54,187 bases of DNA from Streptococcus sp. HMSC072G04 (GCF_001813295.1 NZ_KV812046.1:160858-215044); one strand, 5' to 3'; shown: positions 36,819-44,779, numbered from the stretch's first letter. The notes: a model not told the origin generated them from the letters alone. A program made the numbers and translations.

Positions 36819-36833
36819 AGGTAAGCGCTTACG
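36819..36833. promoter_or_regulatory. cre (CcpA operator) of the GH31 gene
   Basis: GTAAGCGCTTAC (36821-36832) is a perfect palindrome with the cre core. It lies about 6 bases downstream of the -10. Confidence 0.8.
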
Positions 36834-36838
36834 TTTTT

Positions 36839-36867
36839 ACTATAGCACTCAAAAAAAGGCCTGTCAA
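36839..36867 (-). promoter_or_regulatory. Strong promoter of the GH31 gene
   Basis: On the minus strand, TTGACA (36862-36867), 17 bases and TATAGT (36839-36844). The -35 is part of the 3' arm of the upstream gene's terminator. Confidence 0.85.
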
Positions 36868-36884
36868 CACTTGACAAAGCCTTT
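36851..36884 (-). terminator. Terminator of the CPBP gene, overlapping the GH31 promoter
   Basis: On the minus strand, AAAGGC-TTGTCAA pairs with TTGACA-GGCCTTT (small internal mismatch) and ends in seven T. The 3' arm contains the GH31 -35 hexamer TTGACA. Confidence 0.85.
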
Positions 36885-36901
36885 CCTAAAATTTTATAAG
36901 A

Positions 36902-37647
36902 TCAACTTCCCCAATCGATCAAGAGATACATGAGACTCGAGCCAAACATATCTGCCAAGGCATGCATGAGGAAAAATGGCAAGAGATTCTTGACGACCTT
37001 CTTGTACATGACGTAATAAAAGAGTCCATAAATGACGCCAATCACAAGGGCCCAGAGAAGCCCTTGATAGGTGTGGAAAGAAAAGCGGATCAGGGTTGAA
37101 AAGGCCAGCGCCTTCCACTTGTTCTTCTCACTTACCGAAGTCATTAAGCCCAAAAAGAAAAATTCTTCATAAAATCCATTGAGTAAGCCATAAGCAATTG
37201 CCATGGGACTCAGAGCCATGAACTTATGGAGGATCTGCATAGGATCGATAAAAGGCCAAAGACTCGGACTTAGGTAATTGTATTCACCCGAAACCGTTGA
37301 GATTACATCCCAAAAAGTCCCATCGCTGCAAAGAGCAGGAGTACCCAGATCAAGGTGGACCACTTGAAACGGATCGGCAATTGTTTAAAATCAAAGCGAC
37401 GGAGCAGCAAGTAAAGAAGGGCTAGAGCCAGCAAGATCAACTGCAAGGTCATATTGCTGGAATAAGCAGCCCCTTCACTTGCAGTATTGCTACTGCTTGT
37501 AGGCGCGACTGGCTGAAAACTGGCTAAAAACAGCTGGGTCGAGCGGACAATGAATTGCCCAAAGAGAATGGCCGTCACAATACCAATATCAAACCATTTG
37601 AGCTCTTTTAAGGGCTGTTTGGGTCGTATCCTGTTAAAAAATGTCAT
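36902..37647 (-). pseudogene. CPBP-family intramembrane protease, frameshifted
   Basis: Two overlapping frames encode one protein of ~248 aa. The N-terminal part starts at ATG 37647 (GAAGGA site) and ends at a stop at ~37303 after LLLFAAMGLFGM. The second frame continues with WDVISTVSG from about 37311 to 36902. Adding one T to the T5 run near 37311-37316 joins them as MGLFWDVIS. The C-terminal part has the CPBP signatures FYEEFFFLG, FSFHTYQG and MHALAD and several membrane segments. The classic EExxxR arginine is a Leu here. These proteases act in membrane protein processing or bacteriocin self-immunity; the target is unknown. It could be an inactivating deletion, phase variation or a sequencing error. 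Confidence 0.8.
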
Positions 37648-37731
37648 CTTTCATCCTTCTATTCCCACAATGGAAGTATTTTTGTTTCTCTTACTTTAGC
37701 AATCAATGCTTAAAGAAGAGTTAACCTAGAG

Positions 37732-37755
37732 AAAAAAACGACCTTTGGGCCGTTT
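37732..37755 (-). terminator. Rho-independent terminator of ktrA
   Basis: AAACGACC (37736-37743) pairs with GGCCGTTT (37748-37755) with one G-U pair around TTTG. On the minus strand it ends in seven T. Confidence 0.85.
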
Positions 37756-37766
37756 CCATTACACCA

Positions 37767-38432
37767 TTAGTCTAACAAATCTTGGATTCTATCCAGATAC
37801 TGGTTGTCTGTCACTGCCATCACGCGCACCCCTTCAGGCCAGATAAAGTCGGGACCAATCTGAATATGAAGCGGTTGGTCTTCCGCATCTCGATAGCCGA
37901 TAATATTGAGATGGTACTCCTCTCTGACAGCCAAGTCCTGAAGGCTTTTTCCTACCCAGCTAGCTGGAACCGTAAACTCAGCCACCACCACTGCTTCATC
38001 CAACTGGAAGACTTCAATCCCGTGTTGGAAGAGGATCATCTTAGCTAGAGACATCCCCGCTTCTACCTCTGGTAGGATGACCAAATCAGCTCCAATCTTC
38101 TCAAGGACTTCCTTGGTCACTTCATTCTTGACCTTGGCAATGACGTGCTCGACGCCAAGTGCCTTACAGTGCATGACCGCCAGGACACTTGATTCCAAGT
38201 TTTCTCCCGTCGCAATGACGACTGTGTCACAGTTCCCAATATCTGCCGCATCCAAGAGGTCCATTTCCGTAATGTCTCCAACAATCCCAGTTGTAATCAT
38301 AGATTCATACTGGTTGATCACATCTTCATGATCGTCAATTGCAATGATATCCACATCCTGGTCCTGCAGGGTTTTTAAGACACTCTGTCCAAAAACCCCT
38401 AATCCCAGAATTCCAATGGTTCGATTTGCCAT
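37767..38432 (-). CDS. ktrA: Potassium uptake regulatory subunit KtrA (RCK domain)
   Basis: 221 aa with GGAGAGACTT before the ATG. It is a peripheral cytosolic gating subunit of the Ktr K+ (Na+-coupled) transporter. The RCK_N Rossmann domain has GILGLGVFGQSV (~7-18), the acidic ligand at DDH (~33-35), and the ATGEN loop (~75). The RCK_C domain (~135-221) ends with VMAVTDNQYLDRIQDLL. Family knowledge: it binds ATP/ADP and often c-di-AMP, which closes the channel. It starts 9 bases after ktrB, so the two are translated together. Terminated at 37732. Confidence 0.94.
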   Translation of the reverse strand: MANRTIGILGLGVFGQSVLKTLQDQDVDIIAIDDHEDVINQYESMITTGIVGDITEMDLLDAADIGNCDTVVIATGENLESSVLAVMHCKALGVEHVIAKVKNEVTKEVLEKIGADLVILPEVEAGMSLAKMILFQHGIEVFQLDEAVVVAEFTVPASWVGKSLQDLAVREEYHLNIIGYRDAEDQPLHIQIGPDFIWPEGVRVMAVTDNQYLDRIQDLLD

Positions 38433-38441
38433 AAGTCTCTC

Positions 38442-39824
38442 CTATCCGATAATGATGTCTGCCTTGGCATATTGCAAGGCATCTGCTTTTTTGGCTTTGT
38501 AATTGTTCAAGCTGACCATAAGGGTCAAGGGGCCGATCCGCCCAATAAACATGAGCACCATGATGATCCCCAGCCCTGCTCCATTTAAGGTCGAGGTCAC
38601 ATTGGCCGTTACGCCCACTGTCGCTAAAGCCGATACCACCTCAAAGACCAAGTACAGAAAACGTTGACCATCCGGCGTCACAAGACAAAGGCCAAAGAGC
38701 CCCAGGATAAAGGTCAACTGGAAAATCACTGCTGTGCCCAAAGAACGTTGCACCAAGTCTGGTGCGATGGTTCGTTTGCCTAGGTTGGTATGAGGCAACC
38801 CGAGCAATTCCTTGCGAGCTAAGAGGATCAAGACCAAGAAGGTGGTGATCTTCATCCCTCCTGCTGTCCCACCTGGTGCCCCACCTAGGAACATCTGGAG
38901 GATATAGACAAAGAGTGTCACAGGTCGGACTGCTGTATAATCCAGTGAGGCAAAGCCAGCTGTCCGCATGCTGACCGTTTGGAAGAAGCTGACCAAAATC
39001 TTCTCTCCCAATGGCAGGGACCCAATCGTTGCTGGATTATCAAACTCTGTCAAGAGACTGGTTACTGTCCCAAACAGAAGAATAGCAGCCGTTAACCAGA
39101 GAACCACCTTGGTATGAAAGCGAAGAGTCCGGCGTCCAGATTGGTTGCGGGCCTTGGTGGCTAGGTCAAACCAGACCATAAAGCCCAAGCCCCCAGTAAT
39201 GATCAGAGCAGATAAGGTCAGATTGACCAACCAATCGGTCTGGAAACTCATCATACTATCGCCCCCAAAATTATCAAAACCTGCATTACAAAAGGCGGAA
39301 ACTGCGACAAAGATGGAGTTAAAGATCCCATGACCCCAGCCGAATCGAGGAATAAAGCGAGTCATGAGGAGTAAGGCCCCCAGTCCTTCGATGGTAAAGG
39401 TGGTAATAAAGATAGAGCGGACAAAACGGGTCAAACTTTGGTTATTGCTAAAACTAAAGCTATCCCGAATGGTCTGCCGGTCCTTGAAACTGAGCTTTTG
39501 GCGACTTTCCATAAAGAAGAGACCAATAAAGGTCAAAATTCCTAGGCCCCCAATCTGAATCAAGAGCATACAAATCAATTGCCCCCAGCCATTATAGGTC
39601 GAAGCCACCGACTGGGTAAAGAGTCCTGTCACACAGACCATGGAGACCGCGGTAAAAAGGTGGTCGATGTAGCCTGCTGTTGAGCTTACTTGCTGGACAA
39701 AGGGCAAACTCAGTAAGAGAGAGCCCATCAGGATAACCAAGGCAAAGCTGAGAAAGATCCGCCTTGCCGGAGATAGGCGAGTCAGTTTGGCCCGCCATTG
39801 TTTAAAAAATGATTTGACTAACAT
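38442..39824 (-). CDS. ktrB: Potassium transporter membrane subunit KtrB
   Basis: 460 aa. It is a Trk/Ktr/HKT superfamily channel-like K+ transporter of four pseudo-repeats. The start LSPARRIFLSFALVILMGSLLLS is the first helix. Selectivity-loop glycines are in SMVCVTGLFTQS (~62-73), AFCNAGFDNFG (~185), SMRTAGFASLD (~285) and ALATVGVTANVT (~403). The intramembrane gate loop is rich in small residues (FLGGAPGGTAGGMK, ~312-325). It forms the membrane pore with KtrA. The ribosome site is poor; a -10-like TACAAT ends 6 bases before the ATG, so a leaderless transcript is possible. Read-through from the gene 31 bases upstream is the alternative. Confidence 0.94.
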   Translation of the reverse strand: MLVKSFFKQWRAKLTRLSPARRIFLSFALVILMGSLLLSLPFVQQVSSTAGYIDHLFTAVSMVCVTGLFTQSVASTYNGWGQLICMLLIQIGGLGILTFIGLFFMESRQKLSFKDRQTIRDSFSFSNNQSLTRFVRSIFITTFTIEGLGALLLMTRFIPRFGWGHGIFNSIFVAVSAFCNAGFDNFGGDSMMSFQTDWLVNLTLSALIITGGLGFMVWFDLATKARNQSGRRTLRFHTKVVLWLTAAILLFGTVTSLLTEFDNPATIGSLPLGEKILVSFFQTVSMRTAGFASLDYTAVRPVTLFVYILQMFLGGAPGGTAGGMKITTFLVLILLARKELLGLPHTNLGKRTIAPDLVQRSLGTAVIFQLTFILGLFGLCLVTPDGQRFLYLVFEVVSALATVGVTANVTSTLNGAGLGIIMVLMFIGRIGPLTLMVSLNNYKAKKADALQYAKADIIIG

Positions 39825-39830
39825 AGCTTC

Positions 39831-39839
39831 ATTGTATCA
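39831..39839 (-). promoter_or_regulatory. Possible extended -10 of ktrB
   Basis: On the minus strand, TGATACAAT sits with 6 bases between the hexamer and the ATG. This would start the transcript at or next to the A of the start codon. Confidence 0.35.
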
Positions 39840-39855
39840 TAAAAAAAGAAAAGAT

Positions 39856-40620
39856 CTACAAGTGATGAACCATCTCTAGGCACAATTCTAAGGCCTTCTC
39901 AAAAGCTTCTGAGCCCCAGTCACGCTGGTCATAATGTTCCAGGTCTGCAAGTGAATCTGCGGTAAATAGGAGCAAGCCCCAAACCGCCTCACGAAGCTGG
40001 GCCACTGCTGCAAGCGAGGCACACTCCATCTCGACCACACTACACCCTTCTTCGATGCGATAGGCCACCTTGTCAGGGGTTTCCCTATAAAAGCCGTCCG
40101 TCGACCAGGTCATGACCTCTTGATAAGGAATGGACGCTTGTTTGAGAACTGTTTCAATAGCAGTCAGTGCTCGGCCGTCCACCTCTATATAACGAGAAGG
40201 AGCGACATAATGGTAACTGGCCCCTTCATCTCGCAAGGCCTTGGTCGGGATTAAAAAAGCATTTTCTTCTATATCCACCAAGACCCCACAGCTACCTGCC
40301 GATATGATCTTCTTCACCCCATAGCCAATCAACCAATCCATGAATTGGGCAGCAGGGGCAGATCCAACTGGCGCTTGGGCCAAGCAGATTTCCTCTCCTT
40401 GGTGCTCCATAACATAGACCGGATAGGTCTTGGTAGCTGAGACAAAGCTAGCTACTTGTTTGGCTCCGACAGCTTTGGCAAAGCGCTCAATCTCATCCTC
40501 CAAGAAAGCATAGATGCATTTTTCAGATAGGTGCAGATCGAGTCCCTCATGAGTCGGCATAATGACTGCCTGTGGATTGTCGTCAAACTCTAAAATAGGA
40601 ATTTCATGTTGATGGATCAT
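39856..40620 (-). CDS. Nucleoside phosphorylase/nucleosidase-like protein
   Basis: 254 aa with GGAGAAACG before the ATG, and a 4-base overlap (ATGA) with the upstream acetyltransferase gene, implying coupled translation. It is in the PNP/UDP phosphorylase (NP-I) superfamily: ISAGSCGVL (~105-113) is the phosphate/ribose loop and CSVVEMECASLAAVAQ (~193-208) is the nucleoside-binding EMExA motif. SATKTYPVYVMEHQGEEI and the VGSAPAAQFMDWLI helix are also typical. It should cleave the N-glycosidic bond of a purine or uridine-type nucleoside. The precise substrate, and whether phosphate or water attacks, cannot be read from the sequence. Confidence 0.85.
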   Translation of the reverse strand: MIHQHEIPILEFDDNPQAVIMPTHEGLDLHLSEKCIYAFLEDEIERFAKAVGAKQVASFVSATKTYPVYVMEHQGEEICLAQAPVGSAPAAQFMDWLIGYGVKKIISAGSCGVLVDIEENAFLIPTKALRDEGASYHYVAPSRYIEVDGRALTAIETVLKQASIPYQEVMTWSTDGFYRETPDKVAYRIEEGCSVVEMECASLAAVAQLREAVWGLLLFTADSLADLEHYDQRDWGSEAFEKALELCLEMVHHL

Positions 40621-41186
40621 CGTTTCTCCTTTTTGACGGGTATTTCTTTAATGACACGGGCTGGGTTTCCTGCAAGGACTACATTGTCTCCAAAAGACTT
40701 GGTGACTACTGCTCCTGCGCCAGCAACCACATTGTCACCCAGCGTCACACCAGGAAGGATGGTGACACCTCCTCCTGCCCAGAAGTTATCTCCTATCGTA
40801 ATCGGCGCCCCGTACTCGAGACCAGAATTGCGCTCGTCTGGATCCAGTGGGTGCAATGGTGTCAAGAATTGGCAATTAGGACCAATCATGGCATTCTTTC
40901 CAATCGTAATGGGACATACATCCAACATGATCAAATTGTAATTGGCATAGAAATTTTCTCCCAGATGGATGTTGACTCCATAATCCACAAGAACCTGGCG
41001 ATTGAGATAGAGGTTTTCACCGGTTGAACCAAACCACTCTTTGATGATAGCTGCCCCCTTTTTAGGATCCATCTCTTGGTTAAAGGCTTCTTGCTTCTCC
41101 CGAGAGGATTGGGCCAAAGCCCGTAATTCAGGGTCCGCAGGTCTATAAAAATCACCTGCAATCATTTTTTCATATTCACTGGCCAT
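40617..41186 (-). CDS. Sugar O-acetyltransferase (maltose/galactoside type)
   Basis: 189 aa with GGAGG before ATG 41186. The N-terminal Mac domain is MASEYEKMIAGDFYRPADPEL. A left-handed parallel beta-helix of hexapeptide repeats follows (IHLGENFYANYNL, ITIGKNAMIGPN, ITIGDNFWAGGG, VTLGDNVVAGAGAVVTKS), closing with VLAGNPARVI. HPLDPDERNSGLEYG holds the catalytic His region. It uses acetyl-CoA to acetylate a sugar (maltose, galactoside or related), usually as detoxification of non-metabolised sugar. Cytosolic trimer. First gene of a minus-strand unit with the phosphorylase-like gene and perhaps ktrBA. Divergent from the DeoR gene across 177 bases. Confidence 0.92.
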   Translation of the reverse strand: MASEYEKMIAGDFYRPADPELRALAQSSREKQEAFNQEMDPKKGAAIIKEWFGSTGENLYLNRQVLVDYGVNIHLGENFYANYNLIMLDVCPITIGKNAMIGPNCQFLTPLHPLDPDERNSGLEYGAPITIGDNFWAGGGVTILPGVTLGDNVVAGAGAVVTKSFGDNVVLAGNPARVIKEIPVKKEKR

Positions 41187-41213
41187 AAGGAAACCTCCAC
41201 GTTATTTTGACAT

Positions 41214-41242
41214 ATTATAGCAGAATTCCCCCTTTAAAACAA
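41214..41242 (-). promoter_or_regulatory. Promoter of the acetyltransferase unit
   Basis: On the minus strand, TTGTTT (41237-41242), 17 bases and TATAAT (41214-41219). Confidence 0.7.
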
Positions 41243-41277
41243 ACGTCAGAATAAGGGTTTGCAAGAAAAAAGATCAT

Positions 41278-41305
41278 AAACACTTAAGAACGATTAAAAA
41301 CACTT
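41278..41305. promoter_or_regulatory. Direct repeats AAACACTT, possible DeoR operator
   Basis: AAACACTT occurs at 41278-41285 and 41298-41305, 20 bases apart (about two helical turns). The second copy touches the -35 of the DeoR-family gene. Confidence 0.4.
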
Positions 41306-41332
41306 GCATTGACTTAATAGATGATGTAAAAT
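41304..41332 (+). promoter_or_regulatory. Promoter of the DeoR-cof unit
   Basis: TTGCAT (41304-41309), 17 bases and TAAAAT (41327-41332). An alternative pair TTGACT/TATAGG, also 17 apart, lies 5 bases further on. Confidence 0.6.
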
Positions 41333-41363
41333 ATAGGCAAGAACAGAAATAAGGAGCGAATTC

Positions 41364-42107
41364 ATGTACCAGGAACAGCGACTCGAAAAAATATTAGAAC
41401 TCTTAGAAGAGCGAAAACAGCTATCGGCTAAAGAAATGGTTGATTACTTTAAGGTCTCAAAAGATACTATTCGCAGAGACTTTGCCCTTCTTAGCCAACG
41501 CCAGCTAGTCCGTAGGACCCATGGTGGACTTCTCCCCTTAAACAAAGAACCCGGCCCTTCTTATCTAGACCGCAGTCAGAAAGCCAACAAGGAAAAGACT
41601 GCCATGGCTCAAAAGGCCCTGCAATGGATCCAAGATGGCCAAGTGATCTTTCTCGATGCCTCTACCTCAATCACCTTGCTGGCAGGCCTGCTTGATGGAG
41701 ATCTTACAGTCTATTCGCACTCCCTTGACAATGCTATCCAACTCAGTAGCCCTTCCCAGGTTGACTTTCATCTCTTAGGAGGAAAATTCTATCCTAAAAA
41801 CCGCTTCTACTATGCTGCGGACCAAGCACAAATACTGGACAATCTTCGCTTTGATGTTGCCTTTTTTGGAGCTGGTAGCTTGGCCAACGGCGAGGTCACC
41901 TTTGAAGATGCAGAAGACGTTGCCGTCAAATCCCTCGTCTTTGAACGATCTCGCACCAAGATCCTTGTGGCAGAAAGTTCTAAATGGACGAAAAACGGAA
42001 ACTACTATCTTGCTCGTCTCAAACAATTTGACTATTGGATCACTGACCAAAAACCAAGCCCTGAAATCCTTAAACAAGTCGGCAACGAAACCACTATTCT
42101 CTACTAG
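41364..42107 (+). CDS. DeoR-family transcriptional regulator
   Basis: 247 aa with AAGGAG before the ATG. The N-terminal helix-turn-helix has LSAKEMVDYFKVSKDTIRRD (~19-38) followed by the family signature LVRRTHGGLLP. The C-terminal DeoRC sensor domain is ISOCOT-like with IFLDASTSI (~96), LLGGKFYPKNRF and VAFFGAGSLANGEVTFEDAEDVAVK. DeoR regulators sense phosphorylated sugars. It is upstream of and 12 bases from a Cof-type phosphatase, so a phosphorylated metabolite is the likely inducer and perhaps the phosphatase's substrate (inference). It may also act on the divergent acetyltransferase unit. Confidence 0.93.
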   Translation: MYQEQRLEKILELLEERKQLSAKEMVDYFKVSKDTIRRDFALLSQRQLVRRTHGGLLPLNKEPGPSYLDRSQKANKEKTAMAQKALQWIQDGQVIFLDASTSITLLAGLLDGDLTVYSHSLDNAIQLSSPSQVDFHLLGGKFYPKNRFYYAADQAQILDNLRFDVAFFGAGSLANGEVTFEDAEDVAVKSLVFERSRTKILVAESSKWTKNGNYYLARLKQFDYWITDQKPSPEILKQVGNETTILY

Positions 42108-42119
42108 GAGGTAATCTTT

Positions 42120-42929
42120 ATGTCTCACATCCGTCTCATCATCAGTGATATCGATGGCACCATCTTAAATGACCACCATCAGATTGACCCAGAGTTAACA
42201 GCACTGATCCCTGATTTAAAGCGTGAAGAGATTCCTTTCGTGCTGGCTTCTGCTCGCTCTCCAAAAGGGATGGCTCCCATTGCCAAAGAGCTCGGCATAG
42301 AGGACTGTCCCATGGCCTGCTACAACGGAGCCTTGATCCAAAAGGGAGAGCAGGTTCTTTTCGAGCATCCTTTAAACAAGAATGAAGCTCGTCAGTTTAT
42401 CAACTGGGCCAACCAACACTTCCCTCAAGTTTCGATCAACCTCTATAGTGGAAAAGACTGGATGACCGATCATCTCGACCAATGGAGCCAAGAGGAAGCC
42501 CGGATTACAGGAGAAAAACCTCTCATTCTCCCCCTATTGGATCCTTTGCTGGATACGACAAAGCCCCTCCACAAATTGCTCTTAATTGGGGAAGCAGAAG
42601 AGATCCAAGCTCTCTATCATGCTATTTCTAACGACGACTTTCCTTCTACCGCCTTTTATCTCTCCAAAGCCAACTACCTAGAAGTTACTGCTAAGCACGT
42701 CTCTAAAGAAGATGCTCTGGTTGAGCTCGCCAACCACTACCACTTGAGCTTAGAAGAAGTCCTCACCATGGGGGACAACTTCAATGACCTTCCTATGCTC
42801 AAAAAAGCAGGCATCGGTGTCGCTATGGGCAACGCTCCTCAAGAGGTGAAAGACGGAGCAGCAGTCGTGACAAAGACCAACAATGAAAACGGTGCTGGAC
42901 AAGCGGTTGAAACCTATGTCCTGATTTAG
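42120..42929 (+). CDS. Cof-type HAD-superfamily phosphatase
   Basis: 269 aa with TAGGAGG before the ATG, 12 bases after the DeoR gene. The HAD motifs are complete: motif I DIDGTILNDHH (~10-20), motif II LASARSPKG (~42-50), motif III Lys in the THAKHVSK-like stretch TAKHVSKEDAL (~193), and motif IV MGDNFNDLPML (~219-229). The C2-type cap lies between. It is a Mg-dependent phosphomonoesterase of sugar phosphates or nucleotides; members are promiscuous and the substrate is unknown. Co-transcribed with the regulator. A terminator follows at 42993. Confidence 0.92.
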   Translation: MSHIRLIISDIDGTILNDHHQIDPELTALIPDLKREEIPFVLASARSPKGMAPIAKELGIEDCPMACYNGALIQKGEQVLFEHPLNKNEARQFINWANQHFPQVSINLYSGKDWMTDHLDQWSQEEARITGEKPLILPLLDPLLDTTKPLHKLLLIGEAEEIQALYHAISNDDFPSTAFYLSKANYLEVTAKHVSKEDALVELANHYHLSLEEVLTMGDNFNDLPMLKKAGIGVAMGNAPQEVKDGAAVVTKTNNENGAGQAVETYVLI

Positions 42930-42992
42930 AAACATAAATAAAGTGACTAGCTAGTATTTTTTAGGACTAAAAATATAGTAGAAATGCCGATA

Positions 42993-43030
42993 AAATAAGG
43001 ATTCCTGCAAATTTGTGGGAATCCTATTTT
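42993..43030 (+). terminator. Rho-independent terminator of the DeoR-cof unit
   Basis: AGGATTCC (42998-43005) pairs with GGAATCCT (43018-43025), with outer AAAAT/ATTTT pairing. The rest of the gap to 43199 is AT-rich and holds the promoter of the next gene. Confidence 0.8.
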
Positions 43031-43139
43031 CTTTCACACACTTTGTATATTTAAATTATTTTGTGTATATTTTTCTCGTTGGGTTTTTTATTAATAATTA
43101 GGGATATAAAAGTCAGCAAAACCCTTGATTATTATACCG

Positions 43140-43168
43140 TTGACAAGTTTTTCAAAAACCTGTATGAT
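43140..43168 (+). promoter_or_regulatory. Promoter of the vWA surface protein
   Basis: TTGACA (43140-43145), 17 bases and TATGAT (43163-43168). The spacer holds a GTTTTT-C-AAAAAC palindrome that could be an operator. Confidence 0.8.
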
Positions 43169-43199
43169 AGAAAAAAGTTTATTAAAAAGGGGACGTATT

Positions 43200-44630
43200 T
43201 TGAAAAAATATACTATTTCACGTAAACAAACTTTAACTTTAGCTTCCGTTGTTTTAGGAACTGTCTTCACAGGAACGACTATTGCTTCTGCTGATGACGT
43301 TGCACCTGCAACAACCCAAGCTGCTCCTGCAGCTACTACAGCAGCAAAATCGCCTATCACGGCTGCAACCGAAGAAATCAACGCCAAAGCCAATACACCA
43401 GTTGTTCCTGTTGATAAAGCAAAAACTGGGGATGTTATCGCTGTGGACGTTAAAAAAACTGGCCCATCTGCTAAAACAGACGGTGCAGATACAACCACTA
43501 CCTCAACAGCAACCATCAAAACGACTAGCTTAGCAGATCAAGACACACCTGTTGGCACTTCAAAACCAGTCTCTTCAACTAAGACAGCTACATCCACTAA
43601 AGAAACAGCTGACTACACTGAGACAACAACTGAAACTGTCAATAAAACAACTGTAGTCGAAGTGACAAAAGAAGCCGATATCGTCAATAAAAAAGAAGTC
43701 CAAGCAACATCCGACATCGTCTTTGTCATTGATAAATCAACTTCGATGGATTCACATATCAATGATACAATGAAGAACGTTGAGACCTTTGTTCGTAATT
43801 TATCTGCAAAAAATATCCAAGCACGCTTGGGATTGGTTGCATTTGAACGATCAGATCGTATACAATACTTTGATTTTAACGGATCAAAATTCACAACGGA
43901 TCCAGAAAGTTTTATTTCTGCTCTGAAAACTATCAAAACCTATGGTGGTTATGAAAACACCACTGTTCCATTGCGCCACATCGCTACTTCAGAGGACTAC
44001 AACTGGGGCACCGGAACAAACAATCATCGATTTGCATTCGTCATTACAGACGAGCCAATCGATGTGAATACTCCATATAAGAATCCTCTCCCATCAAAAG
44101 AAGAAACTCTTCAATCATTGAAGGCAGCGAATATTTCCTTAACAGTTGTAGGACGCACAGTAGACCAGTCTGACTTTGCTCCATTGGTCAATGGAACAAA
44201 TGGTCTCTACCTAGATATCGACAAAAACTTTGCTAACTTGTTGAACGTTCAATTTGCCAATAAAGTCGTTGAAACTGTCCAAAAAGGTCGTGTCTTCAAA
44301 GTCCAAACAGACAAGTATGAGTTGATCTCAAAAACTCATCGTGTGGCGAAAGCAAAACCACAAACACCTAGCATCCAAACGCCTGCAACACCGACTCCTA
44401 CTCCTCAAAAACCGGCTGTTGTAACACCTGCGAAACCGACCGTATTTACACCTGCTAAAAACGAGCCTGTGAAAACGGAAGTTTATATCGCACCAGCAGC
44501 TCTTCCTCAAAAAGAAGCAAGTCTTCCAAATACAGGAAGCAAAAACTCCATTGCTTTGACGACTCTAGGTCTTGGTCTTCTTAGCATGAGTGCTGCCTTT
44601 GGCCTCTCTCGTAAAACAAAGAAAGACTAA
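43200..44630 (+). CDS. vWA-domain LPXTG cell-wall protein (TTG start)
   Basis: 476 aa from TTG 43200, 6 bases after AAGGGGA. A longer reading from ATG 43125 would translate through the promoter, so it is rejected. The signal peptide (1-~31, ASVVLGTVFTGTTIASA) resembles YSIRK types (TISRKQTLTLAS). A Thr/Ala/Lys-rich stalk (~32-165) precedes a von Willebrand A domain (~170-365) with a complete-looking MIDAS, DKSTS (178-182). A GGYENTT loop and VITDEP supply the other metal-site candidates. A Pro-rich wall spacer (~390-440), LPNTG (442-446), a membrane helix and SRKTKKD follow. Metal-dependent adhesion to a host or bacterial ligand is likely; the ligand is unknown. It is a stand-alone gene with its own promoter and terminator, not part of a pilus cluster. 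Confidence 0.9.
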   Translation: MKKYTISRKQTLTLASVVLGTVFTGTTIASADDVAPATTQAAPAATTAAKSPITAATEEINAKANTPVVPVDKAKTGDVIAVDVKKTGPSAKTDGADTTTTSTATIKTTSLADQDTPVGTSKPVSSTKTATSTKETADYTETTTETVNKTTVVEVTKEADIVNKKEVQATSDIVFVIDKSTSMDSHINDTMKNVETFVRNLSAKNIQARLGLVAFERSDRIQYFDFNGSKFTTDPESFISALKTIKTYGGYENTTVPLRHIATSEDYNWGTGTNNHRFAFVITDEPIDVNTPYKNPLPSKEETLQSLKAANISLTVVGRTVDQSDFAPLVNGTNGLYLDIDKNFANLLNVQFANKVVETVQKGRVFKVQTDKYELISKTHRVAKAKPQTPSIQTPATPTPTPQKPAVVTPAKPTVFTPAKNEPVKTEVYIAPAALPQKEASLPNTGSKNSIALTTLGLGLLSMSAAFGLSRKTKKD

Positions 44631-44634
44631 TATG

Positions 44635-44663
44635 AAAAGCCTAATCCGTTGATTGGGCTTTTT
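44635..44663 (+). terminator. Rho-independent terminator of the vWA gene
   Basis: AAAAGCCTAATC pairs with GATTGGGCTTTT around CGTT, then a T-run. It starts 4 bases after the stop. Confidence 0.9.
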
Positions 44664-44745
44664 ATCACTCAAAATTTCCCCTTCGCTATTTTCATTAGAA
44701 AGCGGAAATCTTCAACTTCTACCAAGAGATTCTTGTCCTCCGCTA

Positions 44746-44754
44746 TGATATAAT
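44746..44754 (+). promoter_or_regulatory. Extended -10 of the helicase gene
   Basis: TGATATAAT. No clear -35. It implies a leader of only ~20 bases before ATG 44780. Confidence 0.6.
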
Positions 44755-44779
44755 GGGGACAGTACAAGGGAGGAAACCA

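Noticed and set aside
37300-37320. Programmed -1 frameshift in the CPBP gene
   Set aside because: The ACTTTTT context is a poor slippery heptamer and no downstream stimulator is obvious. A one-base loss in a T-run is simpler.
43125-43199. Upstream ATG start for the vWA protein
   Set aside because: The extension would translate the -35/-10 promoter (43140-43168) and bury the signal peptide; TTG 43200 has AAGGGGA at 6 bases.
44753-44779. Upstream ATG start for the helicase
   Set aside because: It overlaps the -10 element TATAAT and has no ribosome site; ATG 44780 follows GGGAGG at the right distance.
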